From Peptococcaceae bacterium UBA7702 (GTDB lineage Bacteria; Bacillota; Dehalobacteriia; UBA7702): a stretch of 64,000 nt of DNA. Shown here piece after piece: positions 33,102-41,747 of the stretch (positions are counted from its first letter, which is position 1; each line of letters begins with the position of its first letter). The stretch is taken from the NCBI GenBank assembly GCA_002482535.1, contig DLGE01000001.1, positions 469,513-533,512 of the forward strand, written 5' to 3'. The translations under genes and the position numbers were made by a program. The notes below the pieces were generated by a model. The model ran no database searches. It was not told the origin of the DNA and was given only the letters and a program-made list of their open reading frames with translations.

Positions 33102-35111
33102 TTATTCGTCCCGGGCATCGACGAAGAACTTTTCCTGTTTTTGCCCTCTTTCCCACTCCGGCGTTTCCGTAGCAATGACCTCTATCCTGGACTCGATGTA
33201 AATATCATTTTCAATCATATTGGCTTGGGCAAAGATGTCCTTATGGTCAACGGTGAGATTTATATGGGAAGCGCCGTCCTTGAGGGCGGCTTCTTGTGCC
33301 TTTGCCATGGCAAACTCTTTGGCATAGGCCACAGCTTCTTCAAGCTCTTTAAATTGTTTCATTTCCCAAGTGGAGTGGAGCACATACCCTTCTCCGCATT
33401 CTCCGGGATTGATCAGAATCTTCACGGATTCCATGATCTTACCGGCGGCGGAACCGATGGCATTGGCCACCTCCTGATGTTCCGGAATACGCAGGTCTGC
33501 GTTGATGCGCTCCGCCATTGGCGGCAGCCAGGCCTTGACCGGCGCACCGATACCGATGACAGGTACCTGAGGTTTTAAGGTGCAGGATAAAAAGGAGCTT
33601 TTGTCGGGATGGGTTTGCTTTTTTAAGAAATAAGCGGCGGCATCGTTTTCTTTGAAAGAGAAAGCGGCATGATCGTCGCGGCAAAAACTTTGAATACAGG
33701 TAAAGCAGAGTTCGTCGATGATGGCGTCCACGGCAAAGTCAATGAATTCTTCGTAGTTCATGTGAAACCGTTCCGCCAACAGCGCAACGGCGGTTTTGGC
33801 GGCGTCTTCCCGCCACTGATCGTAAGCGCCGGCAGCGTGGAGGATATCGGTGGGAGTGACGGAGATCCGACCCACCACGCCGATGTTGACGAGACGCTTC
33901 AGGTCAAAGAGGTTCAGCTCTTCATCGAGTTTTTTAACGAGGTAAATCACGCTGTGAGGGCCGTCTCTCAAGGTGTCCAAAACTCTTTGTTCCTTTCCCG
34001 TAAAATTGGCCGTTTTCTTCTCATTTAAGATCATGAAGCAGTCCGTAATTTGAGAGTAGAGCAATAAATAAGTGTTGGGAACATGGATTTCCCTAAGTTC
34101 ATCCAGGAGATGAGGATAACGGGTAGCCATAATGCAGATGGGGAAGACCCTTTCAGGGCCAATCTGTAATTTTCCCTGCATATCCAATTGGATGTAGCTG
34201 TCGCCGCCGAGGCCGTAAGTATTGATGGCGGCGGCTTCCACCCGGGTCAAAAAGCCCCCTACCCTGGCGCCTTCTTCGTTGATACGGGGAATCTTGTTGC
34301 GAATGATGGCGATGTCTGTGGTGGTGCCGCCCATATCAAGAATGAGGGCGTCGTTGACATCACATAAAAAGGTAGCGCCGATGATACTGGAGGCGGGGCC
34401 GGAAAGTAGGGTTTCGATGGGCTTATCCATGGCCTGCTCTTCCCCCATGAGAGAGCCGTCGCCTTTCACGATCATGATCGAAGCGTCAATCTGTTTTTCA
34501 TGTAATACGCATTTTACCGAGGTCATCAACTCTTTGATGATCGGGATGAGGCGGGCGTTTAAAATCGCGGTGACCGTCCGCTCGTGAAGCCCCAAGGAGC
34601 GCGTCAGATGATGGGCGCAGACTACGGGCAGTTGCAGGGTTTCTTTGACGATCTGCTGGGCCAAGAGCTCATGCTCGGGATTGCGAACGCTGAGATAACC
34701 GGAAATCGCGATAGCGTCAACTTTGCCGCGCAAGCTCTTCACGGCATTACGGGTGGCTTCCGGATCAAAAGCAGCGTTTTCCCTGCCTTTGATGGTGTGA
34801 CCGCCGGGTACCACCCTGATTTCTTTGACCGGCAGATCGTCGCTGGGTTCGTAGCCGATCATCAGGAGACCCACTTCACAGCCACGGCCCTCAACGATGG
34901 CATTCGTCGCTAAGGTCGTGGATAAGGATACGACACTGATATCAGAAAACGCATCAAAATTCATGTTGTTAATACAATTTCTGATACCAACGCTCAAGTC
35001 ATAGCGAGTCGTCAGGGCTTTGGCCTTGGCGATGATCTCTTTGTTGCTCTTGTTCATGACGACGCCGTCGGTATAAGTTCCTCCCGTATCGATGCCAAGT
35101 ACAAAAGACAT
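33102..35111 (-). CDS. Hydantoinase/oxoprolinase-type ATPase of the methyltransferase operon
   Basis: A 669-residue protein with an N-terminal Hydant_A_N domain (GIDTGGTYTDGV at residues 6-17, TTLATNA near 67) and a hydantoinase_A domain (LDMGGTTTDIAI near residue 279, an ASKHA phosphate loop, and GLGGDS near 317). Hydantoinase A proteins couple ATP hydrolysis to ring opening of hydantoins or 5-oxoproline, but no partner B subunit is present. It lies between the MttB homologues and a BCCT transporter. The ASKHA fold is also that of the ATP-dependent corrinoid activators (RACo/RamA types), so reactivation of Co(II) corrinoid is a plausible but unproven role. A cysteine group CFTCIQSFC lies near residue 475. 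The start was chosen after GGGAGGGAAG. Confidence 0.78.
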   Translation of the reverse strand: MSFVLGIDTGGTYTDGVVMNKSNKEIIAKAKALTTRYDLSVGIRNCINNMNFDAFSDISVVSLSTTLATNAIVEGRGCEVGLLMIGYEPSDDLPVKEIRVVPGGHTIKGRENAAFDPEATRNAVKSLRGKVDAIAISGYLSVRNPEHELLAQQIVKETLQLPVVCAHHLTRSLGLHERTVTAILNARLIPIIKELMTSVKCVLHEKQIDASIMIVKGDGSLMGEEQAMDKPIETLLSGPASSIIGATFLCDVNDALILDMGGTTTDIAIIRNKIPRINEEGARVGGFLTRVEAAAINTYGLGGDSYIQLDMQGKLQIGPERVFPICIMATRYPHLLDELREIHVPNTYLLLYSQITDCFMILNEKKTANFTGKEQRVLDTLRDGPHSVIYLVKKLDEELNLFDLKRLVNIGVVGRISVTPTDILHAAGAYDQWREDAAKTAVALLAERFHMNYEEFIDFAVDAIIDELCFTCIQSFCRDDHAAFSFKENDAAAYFLKKQTHPDKSSFLSCTLKPQVPVIGIGAPVKAWLPPMAERINADLRIPEHQEVANAIGSAAGKIMESVKILINPGECGEGYVLHSTWEMKQFKELEEAVAYAKEFAMAKAQEAALKDGASHINLTVDHKDIFAQANMIENDIYIESRIEVIATETPEWERGQKQEKFFVDARDE

Positions 35112-35192
35112 GGTTCTTCCCTCCCCTTTCATGGTGGTGGCCGGGGCCGTTTTCACGGCCCCACGCCTTATGTCATAACTTGCTGCGCAAAC

Positions 35193-36686
35193 TCAGTCTT
35201 CGCCGGGCATATGGCCGACGGCATGTTCTACCACGTCGCGGATCTTCGCCGCCACGTCTTTGGGCAGCGGCTTCGGTTCATGGTATTCGATGATGTCCCG
35301 GACTTTTTCGTTGGCCACTTGGGTAAGAGTCTTGCTCCCGGCTTTTTCCCAGATTTCCCGGGCGCCTCTGTTGACGAGTCTGTTCTCGTAGTCGACCCGG
35401 AGATTTTTGGGTACGTAGTTGTCTTCATCGTCATCATCGTCGTCAAAGTCGTTAGGGAGATGATCAAACCTGCCGCCGGGGCCGATTTCCTCAATGAGCT
35501 CGAGGTTCATGGTCTTGTCGCTGACTTCGATGCCGGCGGTGAGGCGGCGGGCCATCCCCAGCACTTCGTCGGCAATGACGACGAGATCCAGGTTGGAGGT
35601 GGTGCCGTATTCGGAATAGCCGATATCATGGTTGATGTTGGCGCCGGACATGTTGGTCATGGCGACGGAGAGGGCGGCTTCGACACCGGCCTGTTCGTCA
35701 ATGATACACGTATCGGTGCAGCCGCAGGTACCGAACATCGGAATGTGCAGATAATGGGCCACGTCGGCGAGGCCGGCGAGGAGAATATGGAGTTCCGGAG
35801 CGCCGTAGGAGAAGATTGTGGAGCCCATGTCGAGGATGGTGTAGACACCGCCCATGATGAAGGGAGCCCCTTCTCTGGTGCACTGGCTCAATACGAGGCC
35901 ACTGAGGCTTTCGCAGAGACCCTGAACCATGACGCCGGCCATGGTGGCGGGAGCCGTACCGCCTGCCATGATGCAGGGCGTATAGATCGTCGGTAGACCT
36001 TTTTTGGCGCCGGTAACCAGTTTTTGGGCGGCTTCAATGCAGTGGACGCCGGGGGAAATCGGTTCCGCGTAAAGGCAGATGAAGGGATTCTGACGCAGAG
36101 CTTCTTCGCCACCGGCGATGATTTCCGCCATTTTGATGCAGTCGTCCTGGCCCCATTGGTCCACACACACGGTGATGATGGGTTTTTCGGTGTTGAGGAC
36201 CTGCTGCTCAAATTCATGACGGTCGGAAATCAGCAGCGGAACGTCCTGGACAATCCCGAGGGACATGGCATAGTCGATGTTGGGGAGGGCGTCTAAGACC
36301 TTGGTAGCCCAACCGACGCTTTGGCGTGTGGCACGGTGGCGTTCCCCGGTATAGGGATTTCTGGTAAACGGTGTGCAGGGCCCGGAACCGAAATAGGAAT
36401 TGCCCCCTTCGAGGAAAAGTTCTCTGTCTCCGGTTCTGCTGTTGCAGAGCACCACGTGCTTCTGGCAGGAGCGCAAGGCTCTTTCGGTAATGTGAGCGGG
36501 AATGCGGACGCGTTTGCCCTCAACCCAGCAGCCTGCTTTCTTTAAGATCTCGATGGATTCGGGATCGTAAAAGTCGGTACCGGTGCGCCACATGGCTTCT
36601 TCCGCGGCGTAAACCAGTTCCTGGCACTGGGCTTCAGAGAAGATATTCATTTTTACACTGGTGTTTGCTTTATAATTCGTTCTCAT
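35193..36686 (-). CDS. MttB-family (non-pyrrolysine) methylamine/betaine methyltransferase, copy B
   Basis: A 497-residue member of the trimethylamine methyltransferase MttB superfamily (TIM barrel) that transfers a methyl group from a quaternary amine to the cognate corrinoid protein. The family's pyrrolysine codon is absent: there is no in-frame amber, so it belongs to the MtgB-like group, some members of which demethylate glycine betaine or proline betaine. Visible features are GSGPCTPFTRNP near residue 105, YGAPELHILLAGLADVA and GCTDTCIIDEQAGVEAA. An acidic run of Asp/Glu occupies residues about 413-424 (35415-35450) and is missing from copy A. The AAGGAGG site fixes the ATG; a GTG seven codons earlier is inside that site. 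Confidence 0.88.
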   Translation of the reverse strand: MRTNYKANTSVKMNIFSEAQCQELVYAAEEAMWRTGTDFYDPESIEILKKAGCWVEGKRVRIPAHITERALRSCQKHVVLCNSRTGDRELFLEGGNSYFGSGPCTPFTRNPYTGERHRATRQSVGWATKVLDALPNIDYAMSLGIVQDVPLLISDRHEFEQQVLNTEKPIITVCVDQWGQDDCIKMAEIIAGGEEALRQNPFICLYAEPISPGVHCIEAAQKLVTGAKKGLPTIYTPCIMAGGTAPATMAGVMVQGLCESLSGLVLSQCTREGAPFIMGGVYTILDMGSTIFSYGAPELHILLAGLADVAHYLHIPMFGTCGCTDTCIIDEQAGVEAALSVAMTNMSGANINHDIGYSEYGTTSNLDLVVIADEVLGMARRLTAGIEVSDKTMNLELIEEIGPGGRFDHLPNDFDDDDDDEDNYVPKNLRVDYENRLVNRGAREIWEKAGSKTLTQVANEKVRDIIEYHEPKPLPKDVAAKIRDVVEHAVGHMPGED

Positions 36687-36703
36687 CCTTTGATTCCTCC
36701 TTC

Positions 36704-38173
36704 TCACATATTCTTTTCGGCGTAGGCGATGATTTCATCGAATTTTGCCAGAACAGAATCGGCCAAGGGAGCGCCTTCATAGAAATTCAGGAGATCCTTG
36801 GTTTTTTCAACGGTTCTCTGCCCCAAGGTTTTGGAACCCGCGGTGATCCAGTCGTCAATGCGGTTTCTGTTCATCAGGGTCGGCCAGAACTGTTCCTCTT
36901 TGAAATAATATCTAGTATGAGGGGAGCTCAGGTAATGGCCGCCGGGCTGAACGTCGTCGATGACGCCGCGGCAGAGCCGGTCTTCATCCATTTCGACGCC
37001 GCGCATGATTCTGCGGGTCATACCCATCACCTCATCGGCTAAGACAATCAGATAGGGGCTGCTCATTAAGCCGCTTTCCATCTGACCCGCACCGTATACC
37101 ATGCTGGTACCGGCAAGACCGGCGTGGAGGATGGAGAAGGTCGCTTCGAGACCCATTTGGGCGTCGCTGATTTTAGAATCGCTGCCGCCGGCAAAGGTGA
37201 AGCTGGGAAGTCTCAGGTAACGCAGGACGTTGGCCATGCCGGCGCCGAGCATACTGACTTCGGGAGCGCCGTAAGGAACGACTTCATTTTTCGTGTCATT
37301 GAGGGAGAAGAAGCTGCCGCTAATGAAGGGAGCGCCTTCGCTAACCAGCTCAGCCAGGGTCAAAGCGGCCAAAGAGTTGGCAGTGGCCACCACCAGGGCG
37401 GCGGCGCTTTCCTTGGGCACCGTAAGACCGGTGACCAAGTCATTGCCGCAGACCACGGGAATACGGTTTTTGGCGGCCAGCATCACCACATCCATGGCGT
37501 CAGCCGTTGTGACCAAAGCTTCACTGTTCTTGACGTAGAGCACGAGGAAGGGATCCTGCTGAAGCCCTTCGAGGCTGCCTTTGACGGCGGCGGCCATATC
37601 GATGACGGCCTGGGCTTGACAAGCGTTTTTGACTTCCTGGACAATGGGTTTGGCCGAATGGGTGGCCAATGCCGCAAAGGCGTGGAGCTCGGCGACGCTT
37701 GTGGCTACATTGGTGGGAATACCGTTGTTCATGAGGAAATCAATATTGGGAAGACCGTCGCAGATCTTGGCGACATTGGCCACGTCGGCTTTGGTGGTTT
37801 TTTTGGTTTCGCCGCTGATCACATCGATGGTGGTGTCATTGCCGAAACCGGGACCAAAATGAACATTGTTGCTTTCCAACAGCATGGCGCGTTTGCCGTT
37901 TCTGTCGCAGACCGTGATTCTGGAAGGGGCGCTCTTTAAAGCCCATTCAGCTTTCACCGAAGGAATGCGTACCCTTTCCCCCTGGACCCAACAGCCTTTT
38001 TCCTTGAACAATTCCCTGGCAGCGGCGGATTTGACGTCAGCTCCCGTTCTTTCCAGGAGCTCCATGGCGCTCATGACGATCTCTTCGCATTGATCATCGG
38101 TGAGCATTTGCCACTGAATGGATTGGTTTACCTGAAAACCGGATTTTGTGTATAAACTTCTTGTGGTAAACAA
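36704..38173 (-). CDS. MttB-family (non-pyrrolysine) methylamine/betaine methyltransferase, copy A
   Basis: A 489-residue paralogue of copy B, 17 nt upstream of it in the same operon. It shares the MttB architecture: CWVQGERVRIP near residue 60, GPGFGNDTT near 103, YGAPEVSMLGAGMANV near 300 and GGSDSKISDAQMGLEAT near 325. There is no in-frame amber codon, so pyrrolysine is not used. Two different methyltransferases with one corrinoid protein suggest two substrates, successive demethylation or a heteromeric complex; the sequence does not decide among these. Corrinoid protein is encoded 35 nt upstream. Confidence 0.88.
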   Translation of the reverse strand: MFTTRSLYTKSGFQVNQSIQWQMLTDDQCEEIVMSAMELLERTGADVKSAAARELFKEKGCWVQGERVRIPSVKAEWALKSAPSRITVCDRNGKRAMLLESNNVHFGPGFGNDTTIDVISGETKKTTKADVANVAKICDGLPNIDFLMNNGIPTNVATSVAELHAFAALATHSAKPIVQEVKNACQAQAVIDMAAAVKGSLEGLQQDPFLVLYVKNSEALVTTADAMDVVMLAAKNRIPVVCGNDLVTGLTVPKESAAALVVATANSLAALTLAELVSEGAPFISGSFFSLNDTKNEVVPYGAPEVSMLGAGMANVLRYLRLPSFTFAGGSDSKISDAQMGLEATFSILHAGLAGTSMVYGAGQMESGLMSSPYLIVLADEVMGMTRRIMRGVEMDEDRLCRGVIDDVQPGGHYLSSPHTRYYFKEEQFWPTLMNRNRIDDWITAGSKTLGQRTVEKTKDLLNFYEGAPLADSVLAKFDEIIAYAEKNM

Positions 38174-38208
38174 TATGATCTCTCCTTTCTGCTTGTGGGT
38201 TGCAATGA

Positions 38209-38850
38209 TTACGCGATGCCCAAGAGTTTTTTGCAGAGGTCTGCGGCGGAAGCGGCATCGGGAGAGAAGCCGTCGGCGCCGATTTCATCGGCAAAGTCCT
38301 GGGAGACCGGAGCGCCGCCGATGATCACCTTGACGTCGTTTCTGAGGCCTTCTTCTTTTAAAAGCTCTATGGTGTCCTTCATGTGCAGCATCGTCGTGGT
38401 CAGCAGGGCGGACATGGCCAGAACCTGGGGTTTTTCTTCCTTAATACGGGACACGAAAGCTTCCGGGGCGATGTCGATGCCGGCGTTGAGGACGGTGAAA
38501 CCGACGCTCTCCAGCATCATGGCGACGAGGTTTTTGCCAATATCATGAAGGTCGCCCTTGACGGTGCCGATCAGCACCGTGCCGATGGAGGGCAGATCAT
38601 CGCTGTTGATGGCGGGTTTGACAATTTCCGTACCGGCGGACATGGCTTCGGCGGACATCAGGACTTCGGGAATGAACATCTTATTCGCTTTGAAGCGAAC
38701 GCCGACTTCCACCATACCTCCGATGAGACCCTTGTTGATAATATCCAGCGGTTCGACGCCTTCTTTCAACATTTCTTGGCACATGGTTTTGACTTTACCT
38801 TTTTTTCCGTTGATCACTAATTTGCTGAGTTCTTCGACTGTTGCCATCAT
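38209..38850 (-). CDS. Methyltransferase cognate corrinoid protein
   Basis: A 213-residue B12-binding protein that carries the methyl group as methyl-Co(III) between the MttB homologues and an acceptor methyltransferase. Residues 1-85 form the helical cap domain and residues 88-213 the Rossmann B12 domain, with the base-off lower-ligand motif GDLHDIG (His about 102), SALLTTT near 147 and GGAPVS near 180. It resembles MtgC/MttC. No methylcobalamin:tetrahydrofolate methyltransferase (MtgA type) is encoded nearby, so the methyl acceptor enzyme must lie elsewhere. Strong AAGGAGG. Confidence 0.95.
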   Translation of the reverse strand: MMATVEELSKLVINGKKGKVKTMCQEMLKEGVEPLDIINKGLIGGMVEVGVRFKANKMFIPEVLMSAEAMSAGTEIVKPAINSDDLPSIGTVLIGTVKGDLHDIGKNLVAMMLESVGFTVLNAGIDIAPEAFVSRIKEEKPQVLAMSALLTTTMLHMKDTIELLKEEGLRNDVKVIIGGAPVSQDFADEIGADGFSPDAASAADLCKKLLGIA

Positions 38851-38926
38851 GTAAATCCTCCTTTGTGTTTTGTGATATGTATTGAGAGATGCAACCTATT
38901 TGTGAAACTTTTATTACTTTCTTATC

Positions 38927-40525
38927 TTATTTGTTTTCCGATCTCAATTCACCGAAATCCTCCTGCACCTCGGGATCCGATACCTTTTTCTTCCCGAAAC
39001 TGAAAATCAGGGGCTGTCCGGCCAATTCCGGATTGAATTCTTCCCTTAAAGCTTTCCAAACGCCGAGACACATGAAAAGCATGATGAACATGAAGGGAAA
39101 GGCTGCGGCCACAGAGGCGGTTTGGAGCACCTTGAGGGCAGTTTGACCGCCGATTAAGATCAAAACGATAGTCACGGCGCCTTGGGCCACCCCCCAGAAA
39201 GCTCTTGATTTTTTGCTGGGATGGAGTTCCCCACCGCTGGTCAACATTGGCAAAACCAAGGTGGCGGAGTCGGCGGCGCCGACGAAGCAGATCACCACAA
39301 GGAAGAGGGCCAGAGGGGCTGTGACCTGGTAGGCCGGTAACTGTTGCAATAGGGCGTAGAGGGCGGTGGTGTAGTCCACATCGACAGCCTGAGAGATGAT
39401 GCCGCCGGTGGAGGTGTTGGCGTTGAAGCCCGCGGCAGCGTAGATGGTAATCCAGAGGAAGGAGAAGCCGGCGGGAAGTAAGGTACCGCCAAAGAACATC
39501 TGACGAATTGTACGGCCTTTTGATACTCTGGCAAAGAACTGACCGCAGAAGGGAGCCCAAGCAATCCACCATGCCCAGTAAAATACGGTCCAGCTGCTGA
39601 GCCATTCGGGATCGCCGTACCAGAAGGTTTGCATCACAAATTTGCTTATGTAGGCGCCAAAGGTGTCTACCATGGTCTGCATGATGAAAACCGTGCCGCC
39701 GAAGACCAGAATAAAGATCATGAAGCCGATGGAAATCCATGTTTTCCAGTTTACAACTTTGGACATCCAGCGATGCAGACCGGAAACGGTGGCCAAAGTA
39801 AATAGTACAGTGATGATGGCGATGATGAAGGCGGTGGTGATATTGGTGGTATCAATGCCCCAAATGTAGTTGATGCCGCCGGAAATCTGCATAGCGCCCA
39901 AGCCAAGGCTGGTGGAGATTCCGAAAACGGTGGCGAAAACGGCGATGATGTCGATGGTTTTGCCGATGGGCCCGTGAATCTTTTCACCGATCAGCGGATA
40001 AAAAGCGGAGCTGATCAAACAGGGTAACCCCTTCCTATATTGGAAGTACCCCAAAGCCAAACCACATACGGCGAAAAGTCCCCAACAATGAACACCTTCA
40101 TGGGCAAAACAGAGGCGAATGGCGGTTTGCATGGCTGCCGGTGTATACGGATCATCTAAGGGTCCGGTAGCATAGTGCATCATCGGTTCCGCGACGGACC
40201 AGAAGACAAGGCCGATGCCGATGCCGCCGCCGAAAAGCAAGGCAAACCACTGAAAGTTGGAAAATTCCGGTTTGTCGTCATCCTTCCCCAAACGAACCGT
40301 TCCGTATTTGGAACAAGCAATGGTCAGGCCAAAACCTACTAATAACGCTACCATCAGCAGATAGAGCCAACCGAGATCATTGCAAAGGAACGCGTTGATG
40401 GCATAAATCACCTTACCGGTACCATCGGGGAACACTGCCCCCAGCAGGGTGAAAACACTGACAATGATGATGGACGCGATCAATACGGTATGATCCTTTC
40501 TCGGTTGTTCAAGAGTATTCTTCAT
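38927..40525 (-). CDS. BCCT-family betaine/carnitine/choline transporter (promoter-proximal copy)
   Basis: A 532-residue twelve-helix transporter, first gene of the demethylation operon. It carries GGGIGIGLVFWSVAEPMMH near residue 92 and FYWAWWIAWAPFCGQFF near 320. The Gly-rich helix differs from the distal copy (GGGIGIG against AAGMGIG), so the two transporters may prefer different quaternary amines. A GAGGAGGGG site precedes the ATG. It is divergent from the PocR-AraC regulator. Confidence 0.92.
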   Translation of the reverse strand: MKNTLEQPRKDHTVLIASIIIVSVFTLLGAVFPDGTGKVIYAINAFLCNDLGWLYLLMVALLVGFGLTIACSKYGTVRLGKDDDKPEFSNFQWFALLFGGGIGIGLVFWSVAEPMMHYATGPLDDPYTPAAMQTAIRLCFAHEGVHCWGLFAVCGLALGYFQYRKGLPCLISSAFYPLIGEKIHGPIGKTIDIIAVFATVFGISTSLGLGAMQISGGINYIWGIDTTNITTAFIIAIITVLFTLATVSGLHRWMSKVVNWKTWISIGFMIFILVFGGTVFIMQTMVDTFGAYISKFVMQTFWYGDPEWLSSWTVFYWAWWIAWAPFCGQFFARVSKGRTIRQMFFGGTLLPAGFSFLWITIYAAAGFNANTSTGGIISQAVDVDYTTALYALLQQLPAYQVTAPLALFLVVICFVGAADSATLVLPMLTSGGELHPSKKSRAFWGVAQGAVTIVLILIGGQTALKVLQTASVAAAFPFMFIMLFMCLGVWKALREEFNPELAGQPLIFSFGKKKVSDPEVQEDFGELRSENK

Positions 40526-40637
40526 TAAATCCCCTCCTCGTTAAGATTTTTCATGGAAGAAAAACGCATATACGCTTCTCTTGCCCTCACTATATCGTTT
40601 TTAAAGTTTTAAATATAGAAAATCCTTGCGGGTCTGA

Positions 40638-40768
40638 TGGCAAAAAGTTTGCATCTATTACGTGAGTAACTCAAATTCGTGGTAAAATATTTGCATTTTA
40701 GCAAAAAAATTGCATCTTTGCCAGATGGGACAAAAGTCTAATGCATTTTTGCGTATTTTTGTTATAAT
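40638..40768. promoter_or_regulatory. Divergent control region with TTTGCAT-like repeats
   Basis: Between the transporter and regulator genes there are three copies of (A)n-TTTGCAT(C/T) at 40648, 40690 and 40709, several arranged as GCAAA/TTTGC inverted pairs, plus ATGCAT elements near 40741 and 40770. The regulator has TATAAT at 40763-40768. The repeats are likely operator sites for the AraC-type regulator. One unit, TGGCAAAAAGTTTGCA at 40638-40653, also has the GG-N10-GC spacing of a sigma-54 promoter on the plus strand. Confidence 0.55.
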
Positions 40769-40813
40769 GAATGCATAGGAGAAACGTGTGTGATTCGACG
40801 GGAGGTGTTTTAT

Positions 40814-41707
40814 ATGAAAAAAGAGATTCTGTTGTCCAATCTGAAAAAGGCAGGCGATTTGTTTTATGCTTTGACCGGGCTCTGGACCTTGGTCATCGAC
40901 ATCGAGGATAAAAAACTGATAGAAGTGCCATACAATCATCTCAACGGCTGTTTCTGCAAAAAAATAACGTCTCTGACAGGGATCGAAACGAATTTCGATC
41001 ACATGTACAAGACGTGTGAAATGTCCTTCAACGTGAATCATCAGATTATCTATAAATGTCCTTTCGGACTCTGCAATATCATCGTGCCGATTATCAACGA
41101 CGGACACCTCGTCGCTGCCCTGCAAGCCGGGCCTTATCTTGATGAGAAACCCGAGGATATTCTGAAAAAGGATATCATGCCCATTTACAGCCTGACCAAA
41201 AATGACTACTATAAATTATTCCGCGAACTGAAGTCCTATCCCAAAGGGGATATCAATCAACTGATCGTCTTTTCCGAGGCTCTGCGGGTCATCGGCAAAG
41301 CTGAGTGGGACGAGTGTACGGCAGTGATAGAACAAAAGACGGAATTCAGCAGTAATATTGTATGTTCAAATTTAATAACCTCCATCATTCGCTTTGTCGA
41401 TAAAAACTACGCGGACAATATCAAGCTTAACGACGCGGCCAAATATGCTTATGTCAACCCCTCTCACCTCTCCCGGGTCTTCAATAAGGAAATGAACTGC
41501 AATTTTCGTACTTATCTGAACCATATCCGCATCGATAAAGCCAAGTCGCTGATGGAAAAAGGTGATCTTTCCCTGGTGGAAATTGCAAATCAGGTGGGTT
41601 TTACCGATCAAAGCTATTTCAATAAAGTATTTAAACAAATGACCAATCTTACACCCCACCAGTATAAAAAGAAAGCCATTCATACGATGGCCAACAGTCA
41701 AAAATAA
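40814..41707 (+). CDS. PocR-domain AraC-family transcriptional regulator
   Basis: A 297-residue regulator. Residues about 15-165 are a PocR sensory domain with a cysteine pattern (CFCKK near 44, KTCEM near 64, KCPFGLC near 79) expected to sense a small hydroxylated or amine ligand. Residues about 195-290 are two AraC helix-turn-helix motifs (DAAKYAYVNPSHLSRVF and EIANQVGFTDQSYFNKVFKQ). It is divergent from the methyltransferase operon and most likely activates it when substrate is present. The ATG follows GGGAGGTG; eight codons in frame upstream overlap that site. Confidence 0.92.
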   Translation: MKKEILLSNLKKAGDLFYALTGLWTLVIDIEDKKLIEVPYNHLNGCFCKKITSLTGIETNFDHMYKTCEMSFNVNHQIIYKCPFGLCNIIVPIINDGHLVAALQAGPYLDEKPEDILKKDIMPIYSLTKNDYYKLFRELKSYPKGDINQLIVFSEALRVIGKAEWDECTAVIEQKTEFSSNIVCSNLITSIIRFVDKNYADNIKLNDAAKYAYVNPSHLSRVFNKEMNCNFRTYLNHIRIDKAKSLMEKGDLSLVEIANQVGFTDQSYFNKVFKQMTNLTPHQYKKKAIHTMANSQK

Positions 41708-41708
41708 C

Positions 41709-41736
41709 AGCCGGTTTCATCAGAAACCGGCTTTAG
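41709..41736 (+). terminator. Convergent terminator between the AraC regulator and the lyase gene
   Basis: A perfect 10-bp stem AGCCGGTTTC/GAAACCGGCT with an ATCA loop. It has T-rich flanks on both strands and lies between two convergent stops. Confidence 0.75.
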
Positions 41737-41747
41737 TATACAATCAT

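Noticed and set aside
33084..33115. Two CCCGGG copies between the hydantoinase-like and BCCT genes as a terminator
   Set aside because: Self-complementary hexamers 20 nt apart without a T tract, inside an otherwise continuous operon.
35211..37939. Plus-strand open frames of 261 and 271 codons opposite the two MttB homologues
   Set aside because: Gly/Val/Asp/His-rich translations mirror the third-position bias of the real genes and have no ribosome-binding site or family resemblance.
35193..38173. Pyrrolysine (amber read-through) in the MttB homologues
   Set aside because: Both genes are uninterrupted full-length frames ending in TGA; no internal TAG is needed, and no pyl genes are present.
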